From: CAWGHZ01 sp963822575
GTDB lineage: Bacteria > Pseudomonadota > Alphaproteobacteria > MPNO01 > DASWLB01
Direction of reading: 5' to 3'
NCBI GenBank assembly: GCA_963822575.1
Contig: CAWGHZ010000004.1
Coordinates: 558,001 to 622,000 of the forward strand
Length of the DNA stretch: 64,000 nucleotides
A model generated the notes under the pieces. The model did not search any database. It had not been told where the DNA came from and saw only the letters and a list, made by a program, of their open reading frames with translations. Below, piece after piece: positions 1-9,459 of the stretch (positions within the stretch are counted from its first letter, which is position 1; each line of letters starts with the position of its first letter). The translations under genes and the position numbers were made by a program.

Positions 1-572
1 GCGTAGGCGCAGATGTCGACCGCGGTCTCGCCTTCCTTGGTGAGGAGCGGCCCGCGGGGGTAGGACCAGATCACGACGCACAGCCCGTTGGCCTTGGCCT
101 CCTCGGCCATGGCGCGGATCTCCTCCATCAGCTCGAACTGATGCTCCGAGCCGGGATAGATGGTGAAGCCGATCGCCGAGCAGCCGAGCCGGAGCGCGTC
201 CTTGACCGAGCCGGTCACCGCCTGGTCTTTCTCGGTGGCGAGCGAGTTGGAGGAGTTCACCTTGAGGATCGTGGGGATCGCGCCGGCGAAGGAATCGGCG
301 CCGGCCTCGATCATGCCGAGCGGCGCGGCGTAGGCGTTGAGCCCCGCGTCAATCGCGAGCTGGAAATGGTATTGCGGATCGTAGGCCGGCGGGTTGGGTG
401 CGAAGGAGCGCGCCGGGCCGTGCTCGAAGCCCTGGTCGACCGGCAGGATCACCACCTTGCCCGTGCCGCCCAGCCGACCCTGCATCAGGATTCGGGCGAG
501 GTTGGCCTTGCTGCCCGGGTTGTCGCTCTCGTAGTTGGCGAGGATACGCTTGACGCGCTGGGTGATCTTCAT
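1..572 (-). CDS. Class I fructose-bisphosphate aldolase (DhnA/FbaB type), N-terminal part
   Basis: The visible 190 N-terminal residues read MKITQRVKRILANYES, then VVILPVDQGFEHGP and LRLGCSAIGFTIYPGS. These are hallmarks of the archaeal-type class I (Schiff-base) aldolase family, which cleaves fructose-1,6-bisphosphate to DHAP and glyceraldehyde-3-phosphate in the cytoplasm. The start is the ATG at 572-570, behind a GGGGGAGAGG ribosome site. The C-terminus, including the Schiff-base lysine, lies beyond the left edge. It is head-to-tail with the downstream-reading unknown gene at 644-1075, so the two may be cotranscribed. Confidence 0.9.
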   Translation of the reverse strand, partial: MKITQRVKRILANYESDNPGSKANLARILMQGRLGGTGKVVILPVDQGFEHGPARSFAPNPPAYDPQYHFQLAIDAGLNAYAAPLGMIEAGADSFAGAIPTILKVNSSNSLATEKDQAVTGSVKDALRLGCSAIGFTIYPGSEHQFELMEEIRAMAEEAKANGLCVVIWSYPRGPLLTKEGETAVDICAY

Positions 573-643
573 CTCGGCCTCTCCCCCGGGGTTTCCCCCA
601 AATCGCATGCCATCCCGAGCAATACCCCAGGGCGCATTAAGTT

Positions 644-1075
644 TCAACGACGGCCGCCGAGCCAACTCGCCAGCGTCCCGGCAGGCTCGTCATGCCCCGC
701 CAGGTCGAGCGCCGGAGACCGGTCGGTGTCGAGCCGGGCGCCGGCCTTCTCCGCGATCCGGGCGACCTTGCGGCGGACGGGCGCCGGCGCGTCGAGCCGG
801 ATGAGCCCCACCCCCTCGCGCAGCGCGCCCAGGGCGTGGCCCGGCGCGGCGCCGCAATCGAGCGACGCGGTGAAGGCGACGTCCGGGAATTCGTCGCGCA
901 GGATGGCCTCGATCGCTGCGAACCAGCCAGCGCCCGCGCGCGCCGCGGCGCCCGGTGCCGAGCGCAGCGCGACGGGGCACCCTGCCGCGCGCGCCGCCTC
1001 GATGACCGCGCGCGCCTCGCCCAGCGAGCGCACGATCACCGCCTTCGCCGCCCCCGTCTTCCGCCCCCGCGACAT
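644..1075 (-). CDS. Conserved hypothetical protein, 143 aa
   Basis: I do not recognise a named family. The protein starts MSRGRKTGAAKAVIV and reads as a compact alternating helix/strand protein with no signal peptide or membrane segment. Segments such as FTASLDCGAAPGHALGAL and IRLDAPAPVRRKVARIA suggest a small alpha/beta fold. It lies 71 nt upstream of the aldolase gene on the same strand, so a shared transcript is possible. The ATG at 1075 is the only in-frame Met before a long unrelated upstream extension over the promoter of the divergent AsmA gene. Confidence 0.6.
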   Translation of the reverse strand: MSRGRKTGAAKAVIVRSLGEARAVIEAARAAGCPVALRSAPGAAARAGAGWFAAIEAILRDEFPDVAFTASLDCGAAPGHALGALREGVGLIRLDAPAPVRRKVARIAEKAGARLDTDRSPALDLAGHDEPAGTLASWLGGRR

Positions 1076-1142
1076 GTGTCGAGTGTGACACGCCGGGCCC
1101 CCAACGGGGAACGTTGCCCGGGCGGCGGCGTTCCGAGGGAGC

Positions 1143-3110
1143 ATGCCGCTGATTCTGCGCAATATTCTGAAGGTTGCGGGTATCGTCCTGGCCGCGCTGG
1201 TCGGGCTCGTCGCCGTCGTGGCCGTGGCGCTTATCTTCATCGACTGGAACGTGTTCCGCCCGGTCATTGCGTCCCAGGCGTCGAGCGCCAGCGGCCGCAA
1301 GGTCTCGATCGGCCATGTCGCCGTGCACCTTTCGACCACGCCGGAAATCCGTGTGCAGGACCTCGTCATCGGCAATCCGGCCTGGGCGAAGCATAGGGAG
1401 ATGATGCGCATCAAGGACGCCGACATCGTGCTCCACCTTTGGCCTCTTCTGTGGGGCCGCCTCGAGATCGACCGGATGCGCCTCGCCGGTACCGAGTTCC
1501 ACCTGGAAAAGAAGGGCGACAAGGACAACTGGCATTTCGGCGCGACCGACGCTGCCACGGGCGCGGTCAAGGCGGTCAGCCCGAAGCGGCGCACGCAGTT
1601 CCCGGCGATCCACAGCCTCGCGGTACAGGGCAGCGACATCACCTTCGATTCCGACACGCTGAAGCGGCCGGTCGCGGCGCATTTCGACGCGGTCGAGGGC
1701 GGCGCCGACACGACGGATGCGCCGATCGCGCTCAACATGAAGGGCCGCTACAATGGCAAGCCCTTCACCGGCAAATTCGATTTCGGCAGCTACGACACGC
1801 TGCGCACGGCGGGGAAACCGTTCCCGGCCAAGGGCACGCTGCATCTCGGCGGCGTCGACGCGGCGTTGAACGGAGCGGTGACGCAGCCGCTGCAGTTCAA
1901 GGGCTGGAACGGCCAGGTCTCGATTTCCGGCGCCAATTTGGACGAGCTGCACCAGGTGCTCGCCCTGCCGGTGCCGACCTCGCCGCCCTTCAAGCTGGTG
2001 GGCGTGGTCTCCAAGGAAGACAAGACCTGGCACCTGAAGGACTTCCGTGGGCGGATCGGCTCGACCGACCTCGAGGGCGACATCGCGGTCGATACCGGCC
2101 AGAAGCCGGTGCAGCTCGTCGCCAACCTCACCTCGAACGCGGTCGACATGCACGACCTCAAGGGCTTCATCGGCCGCAGCCCGTCGACCAAGCCGCCGGC
2201 CAAGGGCGGGCCGACGCCCGCGCCCAACCGCGCGCGCTTCCTGATCCCGAACGAGCCGTTCCATCTCGAAAAGCTGCGGTCGATGAACGTCGCGCTCGAT
2301 TTCGATGGCAAGCGCGTCAAGTCGGACAAGCGCGTCCTCGGCAACCTCAAGGTGAAGCTGGTGCTCCAGCACGGCAAGCTCACCATCGACAATTTCAGCG
2401 TGGGCGTGCTCGGGGGCACGGTGGCCGGCGCCGCCACGCTCGATGCGTCGCAGAACGTGCCCAATGTCGGGATGCGGGTTCGGCTCCATGAGCTCCATCT
2501 CGGCACGCTGCTGAAGGTGACCGGCGTGACCGACGCCTCGCGGGGCGTGTTCCGCGGTTATCTCGCGCTCAAGTCGCACGGCAATTCGATGCACCAGCTC
2601 GCCGCGCAGATGGACGGGTCGGGTTCGTTGGTCATGGAAGGGGGCGAGATCAGCGACCTCGTCCTCCAGGCGGTGGCGCTCGATCTGCAGCAGGCGCTGC
2701 GCGACCTCCTGTTCACCAAGGGCCGGATGATGCAGATCGCGTGCTTGATGGCGCCGGTGCAAATTCAGGATGGCGTCCTTGTGGCCAACCCGTGGGTAAT
2801 GTCGACGACGAACACGCTGCTCAGCCTCAACGGCGATATCAACTTCAAGACCGAGAAGATCCAGATGCGGCTTCTCGGCCAGCCGAAGGACTACAGTTTC
2901 TTCAACGCGCTGACGGCGATCAACGTGACGGGCGACCTCACCCACCGCACCGCCACCGTCAACAAGCTGGGGGTCGCGATCAAGCTGGTGGAGAAGACGC
3001 TGCTCGCGCCGCTGATGCCGCTCCTCTCGCCCGGCATCCAGCAGTCGGCCGAGCAAGGCTCGCCCTGCCGCAAGCTTTTGGAAAACGCCTCGAACGCGAA
3101 AAAGCCGTGA
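1143..3110 (+). CDS. AsmA family protein
   Basis: This 655-aa protein has one N-terminal membrane anchor (about residues 9-32, IVLAALVGLVAVVAVALIF). It is followed by the AsmA start signature FIDWNVFRPVIASQASSASG and repeated beta-rich segments (GGVDAALNG, LEGDIAV, GGTVAGAATLDAS). The C-terminal AsmA-like region contains GDINFKTEKIQMRL. Members of this family bridge the inner membrane and periplasm and influence outer-membrane lipid or protein assembly. The ATG at 1143 follows a GAGGGAGC stretch. Its 3' end nearly touches the convergent exporter gene (3114). The family assignment is firm; the substrate is unknown. Confidence 0.88.
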   Translation: MPLILRNILKVAGIVLAALVGLVAVVAVALIFIDWNVFRPVIASQASSASGRKVSIGHVAVHLSTTPEIRVQDLVIGNPAWAKHREMMRIKDADIVLHLWPLLWGRLEIDRMRLAGTEFHLEKKGDKDNWHFGATDAATGAVKAVSPKRRTQFPAIHSLAVQGSDITFDSDTLKRPVAAHFDAVEGGADTTDAPIALNMKGRYNGKPFTGKFDFGSYDTLRTAGKPFPAKGTLHLGGVDAALNGAVTQPLQFKGWNGQVSISGANLDELHQVLALPVPTSPPFKLVGVVSKEDKTWHLKDFRGRIGSTDLEGDIAVDTGQKPVQLVANLTSNAVDMHDLKGFIGRSPSTKPPAKGGPTPAPNRARFLIPNEPFHLEKLRSMNVALDFDGKRVKSDKRVLGNLKVKLVLQHGKLTIDNFSVGVLGGTVAGAATLDASQNVPNVGMRVRLHELHLGTLLKVTGVTDASRGVFRGYLALKSHGNSMHQLAAQMDGSGSLVMEGGEISDLVLQAVALDLQQALRDLLFTKGRMMQIACLMAPVQIQDGVLVANPWVMSTTNTLLSLNGDINFKTEKIQMRLLGQPKDYSFFNALTAINVTGDLTHRTATVNKLGVAIKLVEKTLLAPLMPLLSPGIQQSAEQGSPCRKLLENASNAKKP

Positions 3111-3113
3111 CCG

Positions 3114-4247
3114 TCAGCGCTCCGGGCCGCCGGCCTCCGCGATGCGCACCGGGGGCCGCCGCGCCGCCGGCCGGCCATTGAGGAAGTCGCCGAGGGCGGC
3201 GAGCGGGCCACAATGGTTGCACACGCCCTTGAGCACGATGAGGATCGGCACGGCGAGCAGTGCGCCGGCGATGCCCCAGAACCAGCTCCAGAACACCACC
3301 CAGACGAAGATCGCGGGCGGGTTGAGCTCCAGCCGGCGGCCGAGCAGCGACGGCGTGACGAACTGGTTCTCGATCCCGTTGGCGACCAGGTAGATCGCGG
3401 GCGCCATGGCGGCGCCCCACACCATGTCGAAATGGGTCAGCGCCACCAGGAATATGACGCCGAGCCCGACCGCCAGCCCGAAATAGGGCACGTAGTTGAG
3501 CATCGCGACCATCACGCCCCACAGCACCGGGTTCGGCATGCCGATCAGATAAAGCCCGGCCGCGACCGTGGCGCCCAGGCCGAAATTGATCAGCGTGATG
3601 CTGAACAGGTAGTTGGAGACGTCCTGCAATATCTCGCGGCTCATCGCCGACACCTCCCGCCGCTGCTGCAGGCGGGGCATGGCGTGAATCAGCTTCTCGC
3701 GGAACAGATCGCCGGAGGCCAGGAGGAAGAAAGTCAGCACCACGCACACCGCAAGCCCCAAGACCGTGCGCTGGGCGTGGTCGAGCACGCCGCCGAGAAT
3801 CCCCTTTCCCTTGACCGCGACGACGAGCGGCTTGCTCCCGCCGCCGGAAAGATCGGTCGCCTTCTCGACCTTCTTCGCGGCCTCCTGCACCTGTGCGACC
3901 TGGCGCTGCACCGGCAGCAGCTTGTCGCGCAGCTCGTAATAGACGCCCGGTCCCTCCTCCAGCCATGTGGCGGCCGGTGCGGCGAGGCGCAGGAACGAGA
4001 AGGAGACCGCCGCCACCGCTGCCGTCACGACCAGAAAGGAGGCGAGGGGCGCGGGAAGGTGGAGGCGGCGCAAGGCCGCGACGGCCGGCGTCAGGACCAG
4101 CGCCAGGATCGAGGCGGCGACGACCGGGATGAAGAACTCCGACGCCGCGTAAAGCGCGGCGAAGAACGCCAGCACGAACAGACCGACCAGGGCGATCGTC
4201 CGAGCGCGCGCGCCGTCGTCGCGCCGCCCCTCCACGAAACTTGCCAC
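3114..4247 (-). CDS. AI-2E family transporter (PerM/YdiK-like), first copy
   Basis: This is a 377-aa multispanning membrane protein. It has an N-terminal hydrophobic pair (IALVGLFVLAFFAALYA, then VVAASILALVLTP) and a central hydrophilic loop. The C-terminal family signature includes NYVPYFGLAVGLGVIFLVAL and GIENQFVTPSLLGRRLELNP. Family members export small solutes or act as Na+/H+ antiporters; the substrate here is not predictable. I chose the GTG start at 4247 over an upstream ATG at 4340 because GGAAGGAGGG sits five bases before it and the extra 31 residues are not family-like. A second paralogue lies at 18340-19407. Confidence 0.87.
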   Translation of the reverse strand: MASFVEGRRDDGARARTIALVGLFVLAFFAALYAASEFFIPVVAASILALVLTPAVAALRRLHLPAPLASFLVVTAAVAAVSFSFLRLAAPAATWLEEGPGVYYELRDKLLPVQRQVAQVQEAAKKVEKATDLSGGGSKPLVVAVKGKGILGGVLDHAQRTVLGLAVCVVLTFFLLASGDLFREKLIHAMPRLQQRREVSAMSREILQDVSNYLFSITLINFGLGATVAAGLYLIGMPNPVLWGVMVAMLNYVPYFGLAVGLGVIFLVALTHFDMVWGAAMAPAIYLVANGIENQFVTPSLLGRRLELNPPAIFVWVVFWSWFWGIAGALLAVPILIVLKGVCNHCGPLAALGDFLNGRPAARRPPVRIAEAGGPER

Positions 4248-4359
4248 CGCAGCCCTCCTTCCGGCCGCGCCGGGCACGATTACGAGGCACCGGGGACCGA
4301 CACTAGGAACGTCGGCCGCGGCGCTCGGGTTCTGGGGCAAAGCGGTGGCCGCGGAGCTG

Positions 4360-4635
4360 CTACTCCGTCGCGCCGTCGAGGACGGACAGGAGCTCGGCCA
4401 CCTTGGCGCGCTGGTCGCGCTTGTTGCCGCTCGCGATCGCGCCGTCGACGCAGTGTTCGACGTGCTCTTTGAGGATGGTCTCGGATACGCGCTTGAGCGC
4501 AGCGCGCGCCGCCTTGATCTGCATCAGGATGTCGATGCAGTAGCGCTCGTCCTCGACCATCTGGGCGATGCCGCGCACCTGCCCCTCGATGCGGCGCAGG
4601 CGCGGCAGGGCGGATTTGTGGGTCGCGTGCGGCAT
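4360..4635 (-). CDS. csoR: CsoR-type copper-sensing repressor
   Basis: This is a 91-aa all-helical regulator of the CsoR/RcnR/FrmR family. The protein keeps the Cu(I) ligand set C33, H58 and C62 (RYCIDILMQIKAA, KEHVEHCVDGA), which matches the C-H-C arrangement that separates copper CsoR from nickel/formaldehyde members. The family represses copper efflux genes and is released by Cu(I). It lies divergent to a copper ATPase gene, and a perfect palindromic operator sits 8 bp before its start codon. That placement implies autorepression and control of the divergent copper genes. Confidence 0.93.
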   Translation of the reverse strand: MPHATHKSALPRLRRIEGQVRGIAQMVEDERYCIDILMQIKAARAALKRVSETILKEHVEHCVDGAIASGNKRDQRAKVAELLSVLDGATE

Positions 4636-4643
4636 GGTTGCAA

Positions 4644-4662
4644 TATACCCCCAGGGGGTATA
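4644..4662. promoter_or_regulatory. CsoR operator palindrome
   Basis: TATACCCCCAGGGGGTATA is a perfect 9+1+9 inverted repeat centred on A4653. The ATACCCCC/GGGGGTAT form is the classic GC-rich operator of CsoR-family repressors. It lies between the csoR start (4635, minus) and the copper genes (4696 onward, plus), so one dimer-of-dimers site can control both directions. Confidence 0.85.
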
Positions 4663-4695
4663 ATTGGAAAGGGTAATCGTTGGAACGAGGAGCGC

Positions 4696-4926
4696 ATGTC
4701 CTTCGCGAAGTCGTGGCGCCCGGTCCCCTGGGTCGGCGCCGGCGTGGCGGCGGTCGTGGCCGCGGGCGCCGTGGCCGGCCAGCCCGCCTACCGCACCGAC
4801 ATGCCCGCCTTCGAGCGCAACCTGACCGACCGCGAGATCTGGGCCGTGCTCGCCTACATCAAGAGCCGCTGGCCGGCCGGCATCCGCCAGAGACAGGAAG
4901 CCATCGACCGCGGCGCAAGGAACTAG
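4696..4926 (+). CDS. Truncated class I cytochrome c remnant lacking the haem motif
   Basis: This 76-aa reading frame starts MSFAKSWRPVPWVG with a hydrophobic leader. It then joins directly to a cytochrome c C-terminus: TDMPAFERNL, then DREIWAVLAYIKSRWP. The C-terminal part keeps the axial-ligand methionine (DMPAF), but there is no CXXCH anywhere. The whole haem-binding half seems to be missing in frame between the leader and GQPAYRTDMPAF. Intact homologues with this C-terminus are typical neighbours of copper ATPase genes. As it stands it cannot bind haem c covalently, so it is probably a decaying gene or a deletion product. It is the first gene behind the CsoR operator. Confidence 0.6.
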   Translation: MSFAKSWRPVPWVGAGVAAVVAAGAVAGQPAYRTDMPAFERNLTDREIWAVLAYIKSRWPAGIRQRQEAIDRGARN

Positions 4927-4943
4927 CCGCAAGGAGGGCCGGC

Positions 4944-5181
4944 ATGACATCCCACAGCCATTCCGATCGTGCTGGGGCTCCGCCCAGGCCGGGCGCCGTG
5001 AAGGACCCCGTCTGCGGCATGTCGGTCGACCCGGCGACGGCCAAGCACCGGAATCAGCATGGCGACTGGACCTATTACTTCTGCTGCAACGGCTGCCGCG
5101 AGAAGTTCGCGGCGGACCCGGAGCGCTATTTGAAATCCGCAGGCGGAGCCCGCGCCGGCCGGCGCCAGCTACACCTGCCCG
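4944..5181 (+). pseudogene. N-terminal YHS part of the copper ATPase, separated by a frameshift
   Basis: From the ATG at 4944 (ribosome site AAGGAGGG) the frame encodes a His-rich start (MTSHSHSDRAG) and a YHS metal-binding domain: DPVCGMSVDP, then YYFCCNGCREKF. It then loses frame near GAAATC (5132-5137). Deleting one A gives a seamless reading RYLNPQAEPAPAG joining the YTCPMHPEIV domain of the ATPase at 5170 onward. This is therefore very likely the true N-terminus of the 5182-7278 gene, giving an intact protein over 4944-7278. As given, this frame runs on as meaningless sequence to 5807. Confidence 0.8.
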
Positions 5182-7278
<2,097 letters not shown>

Positions 7279-7290
7279 GGCGGGACGGTC

Positions 7291-8280
7291 TTGGCGCAAC
7301 GGCGCGCAGCGAAGCGCAAGGCACGGCGGCGCGGCCGGCGGACGCCGCTGGTCGCGGCCGGCGGGCTTGCCCTGGCGGCGGTCGCGGCGCTCGGCCTCGC
7401 GCTCGGCATGCACGCGTTGCCGCCGCCCAAGCCATTGCTGCCACGGGTAGAAACTGCGCGGCTCGTGCCGGCGCCGTCTCCGGTCCGGCACGTCCAGCCG
7501 GTTCCGCCCGCCGCGCCGGCGCCGCAGGCCGCACCGGCCCCCGCGCGCCCGGCCTGGCTCGCCTACGCGGTGCCGGCCCCGCCCGCCGAGGGGCGGCCGA
7601 TGATCGCCGTGGTGATCGACGACATGGGGGTGAACCGCGCGATGTCGGACCGCGCGGTCAGCCTGCCCGCGGCGGTGACGCTCTCCTACCTGCCCTACGC
7701 CAATGACATCGCCCGCCAGACCGCCGCGGCGCGCGCCCGCGGGCACGAGCTGATCGTCCATGTGCCGATGGCGCCGGAGGGCGCGGAGAACCCGGGTCCC
7801 AACGCGCTCCTCCCCTCGCTGCCGCCGGACGAGATCGCGCGGCGGCTCGACTGGGCGCTCGGCAGTTTCGCGGGCTATGTCGGCATCAACAACCACGAGG
7901 GCAGCAGGTTCACCGCCGACGCGAAGGGGATGGAGATCGTGCTCGCGACGCTCAAAAGGCGCGGGCTCCTGTTCCTCGATTCGCGCACCACGCCGCGCAC
8001 CGTGGCGCCCGCGATCGCGCACCGGCTGGACCTGCCCTTCGCCCAGCGCAACGTTTTCCTCGACGACGTGGCGAGCGTCGCGGCGGTCCAGCGTCAGCTC
8101 GGCGTGCTCGAATCGGTCGCGCGGCGCGACGGTGCGGCCATCGCCATTGGCCATCCCAAGGCGCCGACGCTCGACGCGCTCGGCCCGTGGCTCGCGGGCC
8201 TGGCTAAGAAGGGCTTCGTGCTGGTGCCGCTCACCGCCATCGTGCAGCGCAACCTCACCCAGGCGCGCGCGCGGGGGTAA
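7291..8280 (+). CDS. Divergent polysaccharide deacetylase family protein (YibQ/DUF610)
   Basis: This 329-aa protein has an Arg-rich N-terminus followed by one membrane anchor (about 21-45) and a Pro/Ala-rich linker. The periplasmic catalytic-like domain contains IAVVIDDMGVN, ELIVHVPMAPEG, INNHEGSRFT and LFLDSRTTP. These are the signature blocks of the divergent polysaccharide deacetylase family, usually found with cell-envelope genes. The start is TTG at 7291, 12 nt after the ATPase stop, with only a weak GGGCGGGAC upstream. Both spacing and orientation suggest cotranscription with copA, though no functional link to copper is established. Confidence 0.85.
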   Translation: MAQRRAAKRKARRRGRRTPLVAAGGLALAAVAALGLALGMHALPPPKPLLPRVETARLVPAPSPVRHVQPVPPAAPAPQAAPAPARPAWLAYAVPAPPAEGRPMIAVVIDDMGVNRAMSDRAVSLPAAVTLSYLPYANDIARQTAAARARGHELIVHVPMAPEGAENPGPNALLPSLPPDEIARRLDWALGSFAGYVGINNHEGSRFTADAKGMEIVLATLKRRGLLFLDSRTTPRTVAPAIAHRLDLPFAQRNVFLDDVASVAAVQRQLGVLESVARRDGAAIAIGHPKAPTLDALGPWLAGLAKKGFVLVPLTAIVQRNLTQARARG

Positions 8281-8283
8281 GTC

Positions 8284-8721
8284 CTACGGCTCGTGCGCGG
8301 TCGTCTGGACCAGCACGTCGACGGTGATCGTTCCGGCCTTGGCGAAGCGCAGGGTGAGGGCGAAGGAGGCGCCCTCCTTCAAAGGCTGCTTCAGTCCCGC
8401 GACGGCGATGCGCGCGCCCCAGGGGGCGAGGCTCACCGGCTTACCGGGCGGCAAGGCTAGCGAGTCGACCGTCACCAGCCTGTCGTCGTGCTTGTCGCGA
8501 ATCGCGACGGACGTCGCCGCCTTCGCCGACGCGCCGACCAGACGGTCGGGCGCGCTTCCCGTGTTGAGCAGTGGGCCAAAGACCGACGTCGCGCCGTCGG
8601 TCGAGGGGGGCGCCCAGACATGGCCGATTTCGATCGCGCCGATCTTGTAGCTATGCGCGCTTGCCGCCACCGGGGCGGCCAGCGCCGCGCCGAGCAGTGA
8701 GAGGAACGCGAGGCGCGTCAT
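8284..8721 (-). CDS. PCuAC-fold copper chaperone-like protein without copper ligands
   Basis: This 145-aa exported protein has a signal peptide (MTRLAFLSLLGAALAAPVAASA) and the PCuAC (DUF461) fold pattern: IGHVWAPPSTDGA, then LNTGSAPDRLVGAS and LKQPLKEGASFALTL. The family normally binds Cu(I) through a His-Met set in ELHEM and HLMLM positions. Here those positions read AIRDK and ARIAVAG, so the usual ligands are gone. It overlaps the Cox11 gene by ATGA (8718-8721), so the two are translationally coupled. It may be a structural partner in cytochrome oxidase assembly rather than a copper donor. Confidence 0.8.
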   Translation of the reverse strand: MTRLAFLSLLGAALAAPVAASAHSYKIGAIEIGHVWAPPSTDGATSVFGPLLNTGSAPDRLVGASAKAATSVAIRDKHDDRLVTVDSLALPPGKPVSLAPWGARIAVAGLKQPLKEGASFALTLRFAKAGTITVDVLVQTTAHEP

Positions 8722-9362
8722 TTCCGGCGGGCGTCGTTCTCGAACGCGGCGACGGGGTCGCGGGTGAAGCTCGTCCGCTCGGCCTTGGAACCAACGGCGA
8801 GGTCGCGCGCCGCGCTCACCTCGGAAGGCGTCAGGTCTGTCTGTTCGAAGAAGGTATAGGAGAGCGTGATCTGCTTCACGTCGTCGACCCCGCGGTCCTT
8901 CAGCGCCTGCTCGTCGACATAGAACACCAGCGGCATCTCGGCGCTCTCGCCCGGCGCCAGCCGCTCGTTGGTGAAGCAGAAGCATTGCACCTTGAAGAAG
9001 TAGGGCGCGATCTTGTATGGCGTGACGTTGTAAGTGGCGCGGGCGACGATGGTATGGTCGGACAGGTTCTTCGCGACGTAGAACGCCTTCGCGGGCTGGC
9101 CGACCGTCACGGTCACCTCGCGCTGGCCGGGCGCGAACGACCAGTCGAGCCCGGGCGCGACGTTGGCGTCGAACGCGACGGTGATCTTGCGGCCGGCGGC
9201 AGCCCCGGCGGCGACGGGCGCGACGCCACGCTTCACCGTGCCGCCATAGCCGGTCGCGCCGCAGAACAAGCGGTAAAGCGTCGGCGCATAGCTGACGCCG
9301 ACGCCCGATACGGCGAGCAGGGCGAACGCCCCCGCGACGGCGAAGATGTTGCGCGGCTTCAT
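8718..9362 (-). CDS. ctaG: Cytochrome c oxidase assembly protein CtaG (Cox11)
   Basis: This 214-aa protein has one N-terminal membrane anchor (IFAVAGAFALLAVSGVGVSYA), LYRLFCGATGYGGT, and the copper-binding CFCF motif in KVQCFCFTNERL. It ends with the family block YTFFEQ. Cox11 inserts CuB into subunit I of aa3-type oxidase from the periplasmic side. It usually sits inside a cox operon; here it stands with a PCuAC-like gene next to copper efflux genes. The ATG at 9362 is the only sensible start. Confidence 0.95.
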   Translation of the reverse strand: MKPRNIFAVAGAFALLAVSGVGVSYAPTLYRLFCGATGYGGTVKRGVAPVAAGAAAGRKITVAFDANVAPGLDWSFAPGQREVTVTVGQPAKAFYVAKNLSDHTIVARATYNVTPYKIAPYFFKVQCFCFTNERLAPGESAEMPLVFYVDEQALKDRGVDDVKQITLSYTFFEQTDLTPSEVSAARDLAVGSKAERTSFTRDPVAAFENDARRK

Positions 9363-9459
9363 GGCACGACAATCCTTCGTTTCGCGCGCCGCGGCAACGA
9401 CGATTTCGCGCGGCGAAAAGTCGCGTGCGAATACGTGAAACCTTATTAGCGAGGCACGC

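Noticed and set aside
690..3056. A 788-codon minus-strand frame over the AsmA gene
   Set aside because: Antisense shadow of AsmA with repetitive Arg/His/Glu composition and no domain.
5131..5181. Programmed ribosomal frameshift between the YHS and ATPase domains
   Set aside because: The only slippery feature is AAA at a GAAATC site, and five other genes show the same GANTC-type insertion; a consensus error explains all six.
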